Below, piece after piece: positions 8,453-17,822 of a stretch of DNA of 64,000 nucleotides. The stretch spans positions 62,001 to 126,000 of the forward strand of contig UBZT01000002.1 of assembly GCA_900470155.1 (NCBI GenBank), written 5' to 3'. This DNA comes from Hyphomicrobiales bacterium (GTDB lineage: Bacteria > Pseudomonadota > Alphaproteobacteria > Rhizobiales > Rhizobiaceae). The position numbers and the translations under genes are program-made. A model generated the notes under the pieces. The model searched no databases and was not told where the DNA came from. It saw nothing but the letters and a program-made list of their open reading frames with translations. Numbering within the stretch: position 1 is the first letter of the stretch; every line of letters starts with the position of its first letter.

Positions 8453-11284
8453 ATGGTACAACGTGTAGCTTTGTGGCAACATTCTTCCCGAAAGGATGGC
8501 GTCAGGCAAATTGGGTTTCTTTTGAGTTCCGTCGCGGTGGCGACCGTTACGTTCTGTGGGCACGGTCTGGCGCAGACTGCCCCTCCTGCGGCAAACCTGC
8601 AGTCGCGACAGTCCGACCTTCGTGATTTTGATATAGCAGGCCAGCCATTGGCATCCGCGCTCGCCGCATTCAATCGCCAATCCGGCATTCAGGTCAGCCA
8701 GCAATCCAGCACCATGGTCAATGTCACGGTCAACGCCGTCAAGGGACGCATGAGCGCGCAGGCAGCCCTTTTGACGATGCTGTCGGGCACCGGCATTTCC
8801 TTTCGGTTTACCGGCAACCGCGCCGTCGTTGTCGACGCGGGCGGGAACGGAAACGACACTTCCGTCGCCCCGGATGACGGATCAACGGTGCTGGAGACGA
8901 TCACGGTCGCCGGAGGCCGAGGTAATTCCACGACCGGCTCCGGCTATCAGGGCACACCCGACTGGGTCTACGACACACCGAGCAGTCTCAGCGTGGTCGG
9001 CCGCCAAGCAATACAGGCGGCAGGTATTCGCAATACCCGTGATGTCTTCAACCGCATTTCCGGCGTCTATGCCGGTGAAGCCAATGGCAGCTTCCCCACC
9101 GTTTCCCCGAATATCCGAGGCCTGCAGGATTCTGGCCGCGTCGTCGTATCGATCGACGGCGCACGTCAGAATGCCCAGCGCGGTGCCGGCTTCGGCGGCA
9201 GCAACTACGTCTCGAACTCAGGTCAGGCCTTCGTTGACAGCGCGTTCATCCGTGCCATCGAAGTCGAGAAGCGAACGTCCGCTGCGTCCGGTAGCGCCGG
9301 TTCGCTTGGCGGCAGGGTCGAATTTCAGACGGTCGGCGCAGATGACCTGATCACCGATGGCAGGAACTGGGGCGTCGAGACGAACACCTCGACTGGCACG
9401 AACAATTATCACTTCCAAGGTTCGGCGCTCGCGGCAACCCGTGTTGGCGAGACGCCGTTCTCGCTGACCGGCGGTTTCAGCAATTCCAATTTCGGTGAGT
9501 ATGCGATCGGCCGCAATGGCGATTCAACCACCACCGAAACCAACATGAAGAGCCTTCTCGGCCGTAGCAGTTGGGGTTCGCTGTTCAAGCTCGAAGGAGA
9601 CTTCGGCGACGTTGAGACCTCGCTATCGTGGATGCACCAGGACAATTCCTTCCTGTACGGCTCGTCCGGCGGAACGAGCCTCAACCATGAGGACGCGCGC
9701 AACGACAGCGTGACGGCCAAGTTCACCTGGGATCCGGAATCGTCGCTGATGGACATGAAGGGCTTGCTGTGGATCAACGATTCGATGACGGAAGAGGTTC
9801 GGGAAGCACGCACGAACGGCGCCCCCGAAACCTCGATCGACATGGGGACGACGAGTTTCGGTGCCTCGCTCGAAAACACTAGCGAACTGGACACGGCTGC
9901 AGGTCCGTTCACCCTCAACTATGGCGCAGAAGCCTTCCGAGATCTTGCCAGTTCATCTGCCTACAACGATGACATTGCCAACGAACCGGACTTGGCCAGC
10001 AGCTACACAGCGTTCAGCCCTCCGGGCCGCCGCGACATGGCAAGCCTTTTTATCAACGGCACGCTCGAGCCGACGGACTGGGTGAGCATTTCTGCAGGGC
10101 TGCGGTATGACTGGTCACGGCTGAAGGGTACGGCGCGTTACCAGGATCGCCGTACGACCACTGTGACCATTCCGGCCAGAACGGCTCAGGCGGTCACGAC
10201 TTATGCGGCCTGGGCTCAGACATATCTTCCGACCACATACAATTCCAGAGTGTCTCTCTGCAATGGGATTAACCCGAATACCGGCCTGCCGGTCAGCGCA
10301 GCCGTGAAGGCCGCCAACTGCAACATCCTCAATCAGGTCGGCGAGATCTCGAATTTACTCTTTTACTCTGTGGGCATGTTGATACCAGGCAGCACATCGG
10401 CTCCCGTCACCGACTATCCCGAATACGAGTTCGACGTGGACCGCATCGACAGTGCGTGGCTGCCCTCTGCCACGGTGGAGTTCAACCCGATCGACTGGTT
10501 CCGCCCCTATGTCAGCTATTCGGAAAGCTACCGCCCGCCGACCATCCTCGAAGCATTCTTCACCGGAGGGCCACCAAGCGACGGTGTCGGCATTGCGTAT
10601 GCCCCCAATGAGGACCTGCGCTCGGAAACGGCCAAAACCTATGAAATCGGCACCAATGTGAACCTCGATGATGTCTTCACCGCCGGTGACAGTGTCAGGC
10701 TGAAAGCCTCCGGCTTTTACCGGGAAATAGAAGACTTCATCGTGCTTGGATACATCTACACGGCTGATGTCTCGACGAGAACATACCAGAGTTTCGTCAA
10801 TCTCGACGGCACGACCCGCATGAAGGGCATCGAGCTGGAAGGCAACTACGACACTGGCCGTTTCTGGCTCGGGGGAACGGCTTCGTTCCTCGAAACGGAG
10901 TGGCCTTCCAAGACCCAGATCTTTTCGAATGGTAGCCAGACCACCTCGGGGGACATCATCGCAACCTCTGGTATCGTACCGCCAAAAATGAAGCTGACCG
11001 TCGATGGCGGCATGCGGTTCCTCGATGACCGGCTGTCCCTCGGCGCGCGTCTCAACCATGTGACGGCGAGCCAGAGTTACAGGCTCGACACCGATACGGG
11101 TGATCTCATCAAGCTGACTGACGCCTATACGACGGTCGATCTCTACGGCTCCTTCGAGGTGACTGAAGCGGCGAGCCTGCGCTTTGCAGTCAACAATGTC
11201 ACGGACCGCAACTACATCCCGGCTACCAGCGACTACACCGCGCCAGGACGCACCTTCATCGCGACCTTGAAAATGAAGTTCTAG
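8453..11284 (+). CDS. hasR: TonB-dependent heme/hemophore receptor with signalling domain (HasR-like)
   Basis: 943 residues. After a signal peptide (cleavage near GLAQ, about residue 42) comes an STN signalling domain (FDIAGQPLASALAAFNRQSG, residues 56-125), then a TonB-box-like ETITV at about 150. The plug follows (FNRISGVYAGEANGSFPTVSPNIRG and the GSAGSLGGRVEF segment), then a long beta-barrel ending in KMKF with a terminal aromatic, as outer-membrane barrels do. The HasR assignment rests on context: a sigma/anti-sigma pair upstream and a HasA-like hemophore plus type I exporter downstream. It should take heme from the hemophore and signal to HasS/HasI. ATG at 8453 follows GGAGAGG. Confidence 0.88.
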   Translation: MVQRVALWQHSSRKDGVRQIGFLLSSVAVATVTFCGHGLAQTAPPAANLQSRQSDLRDFDIAGQPLASALAAFNRQSGIQVSQQSSTMVNVTVNAVKGRMSAQAALLTMLSGTGISFRFTGNRAVVVDAGGNGNDTSVAPDDGSTVLETITVAGGRGNSTTGSGYQGTPDWVYDTPSSLSVVGRQAIQAAGIRNTRDVFNRISGVYAGEANGSFPTVSPNIRGLQDSGRVVVSIDGARQNAQRGAGFGGSNYVSNSGQAFVDSAFIRAIEVEKRTSAASGSAGSLGGRVEFQTVGADDLITDGRNWGVETNTSTGTNNYHFQGSALAATRVGETPFSLTGGFSNSNFGEYAIGRNGDSTTTETNMKSLLGRSSWGSLFKLEGDFGDVETSLSWMHQDNSFLYGSSGGTSLNHEDARNDSVTAKFTWDPESSLMDMKGLLWINDSMTEEVREARTNGAPETSIDMGTTSFGASLENTSELDTAAGPFTLNYGAEAFRDLASSSAYNDDIANEPDLASSYTAFSPPGRRDMASLFINGTLEPTDWVSISAGLRYDWSRLKGTARYQDRRTTTVTIPARTAQAVTTYAAWAQTYLPTTYNSRVSLCNGINPNTGLPVSAAVKAANCNILNQVGEISNLLFYSVGMLIPGSTSAPVTDYPEYEFDVDRIDSAWLPSATVEFNPIDWFRPYVSYSESYRPPTILEAFFTGGPPSDGVGIAYAPNEDLRSETAKTYEIGTNVNLDDVFTAGDSVRLKASGFYREIEDFIVLGYIYTADVSTRTYQSFVNLDGTTRMKGIELEGNYDTGRFWLGGTASFLETEWPSKTQIFSNGSQTTSGDIIATSGIVPPKMKLTVDGGMRFLDDRLSLGARLNHVTASQSYRLDTDTGDLIKLTDAYTTVDLYGSFEVTEAASLRFAVNNVTDRNYIPATSDYTAPGRTFIATLKMKF

Positions 11285-11317
11285 CGAAACCCGTTTCGCG
11301 CCGGCACTAACCAGAAA

Positions 11318-11352
11318 TTCCCCGGGCCAGGATGATGGCCTGACCCGGGGAA
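11318..11352 (+). repeat. Strong hairpin in the hasR-hasA gap
   Basis: TTCCCCGGG (11318-11326) pairs perfectly with CCCGGGGAA (11344-11352). One mismatch further in, CAGG (11328-11331) pairs with CCTG (11339-11342), leaving a seven-base loop. No T-tract follows, so it is not a canonical rho-independent terminator. It is better read as an attenuator or an mRNA 5'-end/3'-end stabiliser that allows different levels of hasR and hasA. Confidence 0.7.
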
Positions 11353-11408
11353 AGCATGTCCGGACAGACGTCCGGGCCACTTTTAACAGCCACTCAAGGA
11401 GAAACCCC

Positions 11409-12131
11409 ATGGCTGCAGTCATCCAACTTAGCTCCGCCTCTTCCAATTTGGAAGGCTACCTCAATGGTTGGACGAGCGGTTACAGCTCGACCTACGGCGC
11501 ATTTTGGGACGAGGGCAACGGCCTTGTCACCAATCCGCTCAGCACGACAGTCTATGAACAATGGGGCAATGGTGCCACCGGCGGCAACGGCATCTACATG
11601 GAAGGTGAATTCCAGTATTCCCGTGGCAACCTGACCGGTACGGTCGACAGCATCACGCTCGGCAGCGGCTTCAGCCAATCGGCTTCGACCGGGTTCAGCG
11701 TCTCTGCCGATCTCTTGATCACCCCGGACAGCACCTTCCCGAGCGCCAGCCAGGACGTCTTCGATTGGGCCATCTATGACCTGACCGTCAACAGCTCGCT
11801 GGATAGCCTCTACGACTATCTGGCAGCCGTCGGCACCGAGATCCATGACACCGCCGCCTCCGACACGCTGGTCGGCTTCGGTGGTGCAGACACCTTTGTT
11901 TTCTCCTCCGGCAATGACACCGTCAAGGCAGGCCCCACCGGCACTTATGGCTACCAGGACGGCGTAGACGCGTTGGACGTGTCTGCCTGGGGCGTCACCG
12001 ATTTCAGCGAATTGCTGATTTCCGATCTGGGTGGCAACGCCTTCATTGAGAACTTCCTGTCGGGAGACACCATCACCCTGAACGGTATTTCGTCGAGTGT
12101 GCTCGACGCCTCCGACTTCCTGTTCGCCTAA
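11409..12131 (+). CDS. hasA: HasA-like secreted heme-binding protein with RTX-like C-terminal block
   Basis: 240 residues, no signal peptide, as expected for a type I substrate. Residues 14-146 match the HasA fold: EGYLNGWTSGYSSTYGAFW at the start, the strand EFQYSRGNLTGTVDSITLG (HasA has a Tyr in the equivalent strand followed by a GQLDSLSFG-type segment), and WAIYDLTVNSSLDSLYDYL in place of the C-terminal helices. Tyr70 is the likely heme ligand. The only histidine is His146, so the histidine ligands of Serratia HasA are absent. Residues 150-240 add an RTX/serralysin-like segment (TLVGFGGADTFVFSSGNDTV) ending in DFLFA, a typical type I secretion tail. Typical HasA is about 190 residues. AAGGAG precedes the ATG. 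Confidence 0.8.
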   Translation: MAAVIQLSSASSNLEGYLNGWTSGYSSTYGAFWDEGNGLVTNPLSTTVYEQWGNGATGGNGIYMEGEFQYSRGNLTGTVDSITLGSGFSQSASTGFSVSADLLITPDSTFPSASQDVFDWAIYDLTVNSSLDSLYDYLAAVGTEIHDTAASDTLVGFGGADTFVFSSGNDTVKAGPTGTYGYQDGVDALDVSAWGVTDFSELLISDLGGNAFIENFLSGDTITLNGISSSVLDASDFLFA

Positions 12132-12138
12132 GGTCAAA

Positions 12139-12167
12139 GGTCGCGCGCCGTGGTTGCGCGCGCGACC
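12139..12167 (+). repeat. Strong GC-rich hairpin in the hasA-hasD gap
   Basis: GGTCGCGCGC (12139-12148) and GCGCGCGACC (12158-12167) form a perfect ten-base stem with a nine-base loop, starting eight bases after the hasA stop. No T-run follows. It probably protects hasA mRNA from 3' decay and lowers readthrough into hasD, giving much more hemophore than exporter. Confidence 0.7.
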
Positions 12168-12190
12168 ACCCTCCATCAACAAAGGAGCGC

Positions 12191-14017
12191 ATGGGCGCAA
12201 TGCAGATCATACATCGCAAGGAAGAGACGCTCTTGGGCAACAAGACGGGGATGGGCGGTGCACTGACCGCCATCGCCCTGCTCAGCGGCGTCACCAATAT
12301 CCTGGCGTTGACCTCGCCGTTATTCATGCTGCAGGTCTATGACCGGGTCCTTTCCAGCGGCAGCATGCCCACGCTTATTGGCCTCGCCGTTCTGGCAGCT
12401 ATCCTTTACGCCTTCCAGGCCTTGCTCGACATCATTCGGGCACGCGTGCTGCTCCGTATCGGTGAAAAATTCGATCACAGCCTGGCGCCCCGCGTCTACC
12501 ATGCGGTGGTCCGGCTGCCGCTTCTCACACGGATGCCCGGCGACGGACTGCAGCCATTGCGCGATCTCGACAATGTGCGCGGCTTTCTCTGCGGCAGCGG
12601 CCCCACGGCCTTCTTCGATCTCCCCTGGATGCCGCTCTATCTCGGCATCAGCTTTCTCTTTCACTTCTGGATCGGAGCGACCGCTCTAGCTGGCACCATC
12701 ATCCTGATCGGCCTTACGATCCTAAGCAATCTCCTGTCCGGGCCTCCAATCAGAGCGGCGACGGGTGCCAACATGTCGCGCAACGGACTTCTTGAGGCAA
12801 CCCGTAGAAACGCTGAAGTGGTCCACGCCATGGGACTGGGCCAGCGCACGGCCCTGCGCTGGCACCAGGCCAATGCCGACTATCTCCACGCCAACCGGGA
12901 ATCCGGCGATGTGCTCAGCCTACTCGGCAACCTGTCTCGTGCATTTCGCATGACGTTGCAGTCAGCGCTCTTGGGCGTCGGCGCATGGCTAGTGATCAAC
13001 CAGGAGGCAACCGGCGGCGTCATGATCGCCAGCTCGATCATGATGGGACGGGCGCTTGCACCGGTGGATCAGGCGATCGCAGCGTGGAAGCCCTATCTGA
13101 TGGCAAGACAAAGCTGGGCACGCCTCAAGGAACTTCTGGCACGGGTAACACCTGAGCCACATGTCATGTCCCTGCCCCGGCCGCAGACCGATCTGAAGGT
13201 AGAAGCGCTGGTCGTCGCACCGCCTGGCGAAAAAGCCCCCACTCTGACCGGGATCTCCTTTGCGATACAAGCCGGACAGGCGTTGGGTATCATCGGACCT
13301 TCCGGTTCCGGAAAATCGACATTGTCACGGGCTCTTGTTGGCGCATGGCCGCTCGCTGGCGGCAAGGTTCGACTAGACGGCGCAAGTTTTGACCAATGGA
13401 ACCGGGCCGAACTCGGCCCGCATATCGGCTACCTCCCCCAAGGCGTCGAGCTTTTCGACGGAACCATCGCGGAAAACATTGCCCGGCTCGATGAACAGCC
13501 GGAGGCACAAGCCGTCGTTGCTGCGGCGCGGTCCGCCGGCGCACATGAGATGATCTTGCGAATGGAGCACGGCTATGACACCCGGATCGGCGAAGGCGGA
13601 TCGGCACTGTCTGCCGGACAACGCCAAAGGATCGGCCTCGCACGCGCGCTCTACCGTGAACCCTTCCTGGTCGTGCTCGACGAACCAAATGCGAATTTGG
13701 ATGCCGAAGGAGAAGCAGCCGTGGTGAATGCAATCGCCTCGGTACGCGTGCGCAACGGCATCGCCATCGTGATTGCCCACCGCCCCAGCGCGATCGGCGC
13801 CGTTGATTTCGTTCTGATGGTCGAAGCCGGACGGCAAAGGGCTTTCGGCCCGCGTGAAAAGGTGCTCGCAGAGGTTCTGCAGACACACCCGGCGCGTCAG
13901 GAGATCGTCCGCCCCTATCAGTCGGGCCCTTACGGGATTTCCCCGTTGCGGGTGATCACCACACCCAGCAGTGCGCTTGCTACGAACCAGGAGGATACCA
14001 CCGATGTCGCTCCATGA
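12191..14017 (+). CDS. hasD: Type I secretion ABC transporter (HasD/PrtD-like)
   Basis: 608 residues. The N-terminal half is an ABC exporter membrane domain with about six spans (residues 20-300), beginning with the LLSGVTNILALTSPLFMLQVYDRVLSS element shared by PrtD/HasD proteins. The C-terminal ATPase has Walker A GPSGSGKST (about residues 370-378), signature LSAGQRQRIGLARAL and Walker B FLVVLDEPNANLD. It exports the hemophore encoded just upstream through HasE and an outer-membrane TolC-like protein; no tolC homologue is present in the window. The ATG at 12191 is only three bases from AAAGGAG; the ATG at 12200 (MQIIHRK) is a possible alternative. Confidence 0.9.
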   Translation: MGAMQIIHRKEETLLGNKTGMGGALTAIALLSGVTNILALTSPLFMLQVYDRVLSSGSMPTLIGLAVLAAILYAFQALLDIIRARVLLRIGEKFDHSLAPRVYHAVVRLPLLTRMPGDGLQPLRDLDNVRGFLCGSGPTAFFDLPWMPLYLGISFLFHFWIGATALAGTIILIGLTILSNLLSGPPIRAATGANMSRNGLLEATRRNAEVVHAMGLGQRTALRWHQANADYLHANRESGDVLSLLGNLSRAFRMTLQSALLGVGAWLVINQEATGGVMIASSIMMGRALAPVDQAIAAWKPYLMARQSWARLKELLARVTPEPHVMSLPRPQTDLKVEALVVAPPGEKAPTLTGISFAIQAGQALGIIGPSGSGKSTLSRALVGAWPLAGGKVRLDGASFDQWNRAELGPHIGYLPQGVELFDGTIAENIARLDEQPEAQAVVAAARSAGAHEMILRMEHGYDTRIGEGGSALSAGQRQRIGLARALYREPFLVVLDEPNANLDAEGEAAVVNAIASVRVRNGIAIVIAHRPSAIGAVDFVLMVEAGRQRAFGPREKVLAEVLQTHPARQEIVRPYQSGPYGISPLRVITTPSSALATNQEDTTDVAP

Positions 14018-15323
14018 CATGGATGCCGCCGTCAGCCGATCGATACGCCGCCATACGAGCATCGGGCTACTGACCTGCACTCTGCTTGTCGGTGGCGCAG
14101 GCGCCTGGGCGGTTGCAACCAACCTGTCCGGTGCGGTGGTCGCGAGCGGCCACTTCGTGGTCGACAGTTATCTGAAGAAGGTCCAGCACCCAGCCGGCGG
14201 CGTGGTTGGGGAGATCCTTGTACGCGAAGGCGACACCGTCACCGCCGGGGACGTGGTGATGCGCCTTGATGCAACGCAGGCAAAGGCCAATCTCGACATG
14301 GTTCGCAAACGGCTCGACGAGCTACTGGCTCGGCAAGCGAGGCTTCAGGCAGAACGCGACGATCGCGCGGAGATCGTGTTTCCGGAAGTACTGCTGGACA
14401 AGAAACAGCTAGGGCATCAGGAAGCGACCGCCGCAGTCGACAGCGAAACCCGGCTGTTCGAATTCCGCAAAGCCTCCCGCGAAGGGCAGAAGGCGCAGCT
14501 CAGCGAACGCATTTTGCAGTATGGCCATGAGATCGAAGGTCTCCGCGCGCAGGAAACCGCGTATCGCGAGGGAAGCAAGGTATTGCTGAATGAAATCACC
14601 TCGCTTGCCGAACTGCGCAAGCAGGGTGCGGTCTCTGACCAGCGCCTCAATGGCCTGAAGACGGAGCTTGCCACATTCGGCGGCGAGCTTGGCGAGAAGA
14701 TCGCTTATCAGGCGCAGATCGCCGGGCGGATTACCGAGACCAGACTGGCCATGATGCAGATCGACCAGGATCTGAAGACCGAAGTCGGTCGGGAGTTGCG
14801 CGAGGTTCAGGGCGATATCGGCGAATATGTCGAACGCAAGATTGCGTCGGAAGACCAGTTGAAGCGGATCGACATTATCGCGCCGCAGTCCGGCGTGGTG
14901 CACCAGCTTGATGTTCATACGATCGGTGGCGTGGTGACGCCGGCGGATCCTATTATGCTCATCGTCCCGAAGAGCGATACGCTGTCTCTGGAAGTCCGCA
15001 TTTCCCCCAAAGACATTGATCAGGTGCAGCCAGAACAGAAAGCCATGATCCGCCTGTCAGCGTTCAATCAGCGAACGACACCTGAGTTGAGCGGCCATGT
15101 CAGCCGGGTGGCGGCAGATCTTTCCACCGACGAGAAAACCGGGCTTTCCTACTTTCTGGTCCGCCTCATGTTGGACGCTGGCGAATACCATAAGCTGTCC
15201 GGGATGACCGTGGTCCCGGGGATGCCCGCGGAAGCATTTATCCAGACGGGCGAAAGATCCGCCATTTCCTATCTGCTGAAACCGCTAACCGACCAGATCG
15301 CTCGCGCCTTTCGCGAACAGTAG
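14004..15323 (+). CDS. hasE: Type I secretion membrane fusion protein (HasE/PrtE-like)
   Basis: 439 residues. One N-terminal membrane span (about residues 20-42) is followed by a lipoyl/HlyD hairpin (VQHPAGGVVGEILVREGDTVTAGDVVMRLDATQAKANLD, residues 57-95). A long coiled-coil (to about 300) and a beta-barrel end (VVPGMPAEAFIQTGERSAISYLLKPL) complete the fold, the standard HlyD family plan. It bridges the inner-membrane HasD and the outer-membrane channel. ATG at 14004 is preceded by GGAGGATACCACC and overlaps the end of hasD by 14 bases, implying translational coupling. It is the last gene of the has operon; no HasB-type TonB gene follows. Confidence 0.92.
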   Translation: MSLHDMDAAVSRSIRRHTSIGLLTCTLLVGGAGAWAVATNLSGAVVASGHFVVDSYLKKVQHPAGGVVGEILVREGDTVTAGDVVMRLDATQAKANLDMVRKRLDELLARQARLQAERDDRAEIVFPEVLLDKKQLGHQEATAAVDSETRLFEFRKASREGQKAQLSERILQYGHEIEGLRAQETAYREGSKVLLNEITSLAELRKQGAVSDQRLNGLKTELATFGGELGEKIAYQAQIAGRITETRLAMMQIDQDLKTEVGRELREVQGDIGEYVERKIASEDQLKRIDIIAPQSGVVHQLDVHTIGGVVTPADPIMLIVPKSDTLSLEVRISPKDIDQVQPEQKAMIRLSAFNQRTTPELSGHVSRVAADLSTDEKTGLSYFLVRLMLDAGEYHKLSGMTVVPGMPAEAFIQTGERSAISYLLKPLTDQIARAFREQ

Positions 15324-15536
15324 AGTGCAATAGCGCCGGCACAAACTTCATAGAACACCGGCAATTCCAGCTGCACGCCTCGTGGGGCGACGGGCAATGC
15401 CTGGGAACTATCGCTTGCGACCGGCATTTCGCTTGTTTCCGTTGCCAATTCTTCATTCGAAGCGGCGCTGTTCAACTGATCGGAAGTCGATGGAAAGGCC
15501 GACGCAAGCAAAGCGGCTGGCGGCCCTCCACAGAAA

Positions 15537-17822
15537 GTGACAATGATGGCCGACACCATACAAAACCCTGAATCCGAAGGCCCGGCAGGTGGTTGGGGGT
15601 CGCTCAAATCCATCGCGCGTATCTATCGTGAGAACCATCCTCCAGCATCCGCGCTTCACACCCTGTTGCGGCAAAACAAGCCAGGCGGTGTCATGTGCGT
15701 CTCTTGCGCGTGGCCAAAACCTGCCAACTATCATCCCTTCGAATTTTGCGAAAATGGCGCGAAAGCAACGATGTCAGACCTGACGAGTGCGCGCTGCACC
15801 CCGGATTTCTGGAATGACCACACAGTTAGTGAGTTAAGAGAATGGAAGGACTACGATCTGGAGCAGACGGGGCGGCTGACGCATCCGATGCGCTATGACG
15901 CCAATGCCGATCGATATGTGGAAGTCACCTGGGACGAAGCATTCGAGGGGATTGGGCATGTGTTGAAGTCACTCCCCCGTGAGAGGGTCATCTTCTACGC
16001 GTCAGGTCACGCGGGACTCGAGGCATCTTATCTTTATGCTTTGCTGGCGCGTGCCTATGGCAACAACAACCTGCCGCAGAGTTCGAACATGTGCCACGAG
16101 ACGACCTCGGTCGGCCTCACCAAGGTGATCGGCTCGCCTGTCGGAACCGTCATATGGGACGACCTCGAACAGGCAGATGCATTCTTCTTCTTTGGCCAGA
16201 ACCCCGGTTCAAACAGTCCCCGCTTTCTGCATCCTCTTCAGGATGCCAAAAACCGCGGCGCCCGGATCGTAACCTTCAATCCGGTTGTCGAACAGGGCCT
16301 CGTTTCCTTCGTCAATCCGCAAAACCCTGTGGATATGATCACCGGCCACGAAACGAAGATATCGGATGAATACCTTCAGGTGCAGTCCGGTGGCGACATC
16401 GCGGCCATTCTGGGGCTCTGCAAGGTGGTCATCGAAGCCGACGACGCGGCAGTCGCCCGTGCAGACAAGCGGGTTCTGGATGTTGATTTCATCACAAAAC
16501 ATACCACGGGTTTTGACCGTTTCATCGAACTCGTCAGGGCGACGCCATGGAGCGAGATCGAGCGCGAGAGCGGCCTGGCGGAAGGCGCCCTTCGCCGCGC
16601 CGGAGAAATCTACGTCACCTAGGAGCGCGTGATCGCGGTCTACGGCATGGGGCTGACACAGCATGTTCAAGGCTCCCTCAATATTGGCATGCTCGTCAAC
16701 CTGCTGCTTCTGCGCGGCAATATCGGCCGCGCAGGGGCCGGTTGCTGTCCCGTTCGTGGGCATTCGAACGTCCAGGGCCAGCGTACCGTTGGGATCGCCG
16801 AGAAGACGGAACTCGTTCCCCTGGACAAGCTCCGGCAACTGTTCGACTTCGATCCGCCCACGCAGGATGGCACGACAATTGTCGATGCGGTGAAAGGATT
16901 GATGAACGGCCGGATCAAAGCCACCATCTCGCTGGGCGGCAATCTGCTGCGCGCCGTTCCGGACCAGAAGGAGATGGAGCGCGTCTGGGCTGGGCAGGAT
17001 CTGACGGTGCTGATTTCCACCAAGCTCAATCGCAGCCATCTTTTCCCCGGCAAACACGCCTATATCCTGCCCTGCCTGTCGCGGCTCGAGGAGGATGTCC
17101 AGGCATCGGGTGTGCAGGCGGTCACCTCGGAAGACAGCTTCTCCCATATCTCGGGTTCGATCGGAAAGCGCCGCCCTGCGTCCCCGCACCTGAAAAGCGA
17201 ACTTGCCATCATTTCGGGCATAGCCATGGCAACGCTCGACCCAAATCCCAAGCTGCGATGGCAGGAATGGACGGCGGACTACCGCCTCGTTCGAGATCTG
17301 ATCGAATACACCTATCCAGACGACTTCAAGGACTATAATGCCCGCATGTTCGAGCCGGGCGGTTTCTATCGCGGCAATGATGCCCGATGCCGCATCTGGA
17401 ACACGCCAGAGAAAAAGGCCGTGTTCACCACGCCGTCCCAGTTGAACGCCCTGTCATTTGCCGATGCAGAAGGGCGATATCGATTGGTGACGCTGCGGTC
17501 CAACGACCAATTTAACACGACGATCTACGGCTATTCAGACCGCTTTCGAGGTATTGAGGGAACGCGCGACGTCGTGCTGATGAGCGAGACGGACATGCGC
17601 GCCGCGGGTCTTGAGGAAGGCCAGGTCGTCACCCTCGTCAGCGATTTCGGCGATGGTGTTCGACGTGCGCTGGCAGGCTTGGCGGTTCGGATGCACAACT
17701 TGCCCAGAGGTACGATCGGCGCCTACTATCCAGAAGCCAACGTTCTCAACGCCATCGATCACTTCGATGAACTGTCGAAAACGCCGGCATCGAAAGCCAT
17801 TCCCGTCACGATCGAGACTTGA
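15537..17822 (+). pseudogene. FdhF/YdeP-family molybdopterin oxidoreductase interrupted by an amber codon
   Basis: Two consecutive segments in the same frame (15537-16622 and 16623-17822) together encode 761 codons apart from one in-frame TAG at 16620-16622 (codon 362). The joined product matches YdeP-type oxidoreductases (usually about 760 residues): the cysteine motif CVSCAWPKP and FEFCENGAKAT near residue 60, SNMCHETTSVGL near 185, then after the stop ERVIAVYGMGLTQH, the domain that binds the molybdopterin guanine dinucleotide, and the C-terminal domain ending near NVLNAIDHFDELSKTPASKAIPV. These enzymes bind bis-MGD and are linked to formate or acid-stress metabolism; substrate uncertain. 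The rest of the sequence looks intact, so inactivation is recent, or the stop is a sequencing error. A GTG at 16629 could restart translation but would give a half-protein without the Fe-S region. Confidence 0.85.

Noticed and set aside
15269..15613. Leftward frame after hasE as a possible TonB/HasB remnant
   Set aside because: No TonB C-terminal motif or membrane anchor; it overlaps the start of the oxidoreductase gene on the other strand.
16620..16622. Reading the in-frame stop of the FdhF/YdeP-like gene as selenocysteine
   Set aside because: Selenocysteine uses TGA, not TAG, and this family does not need a selenocysteine at residue 362.
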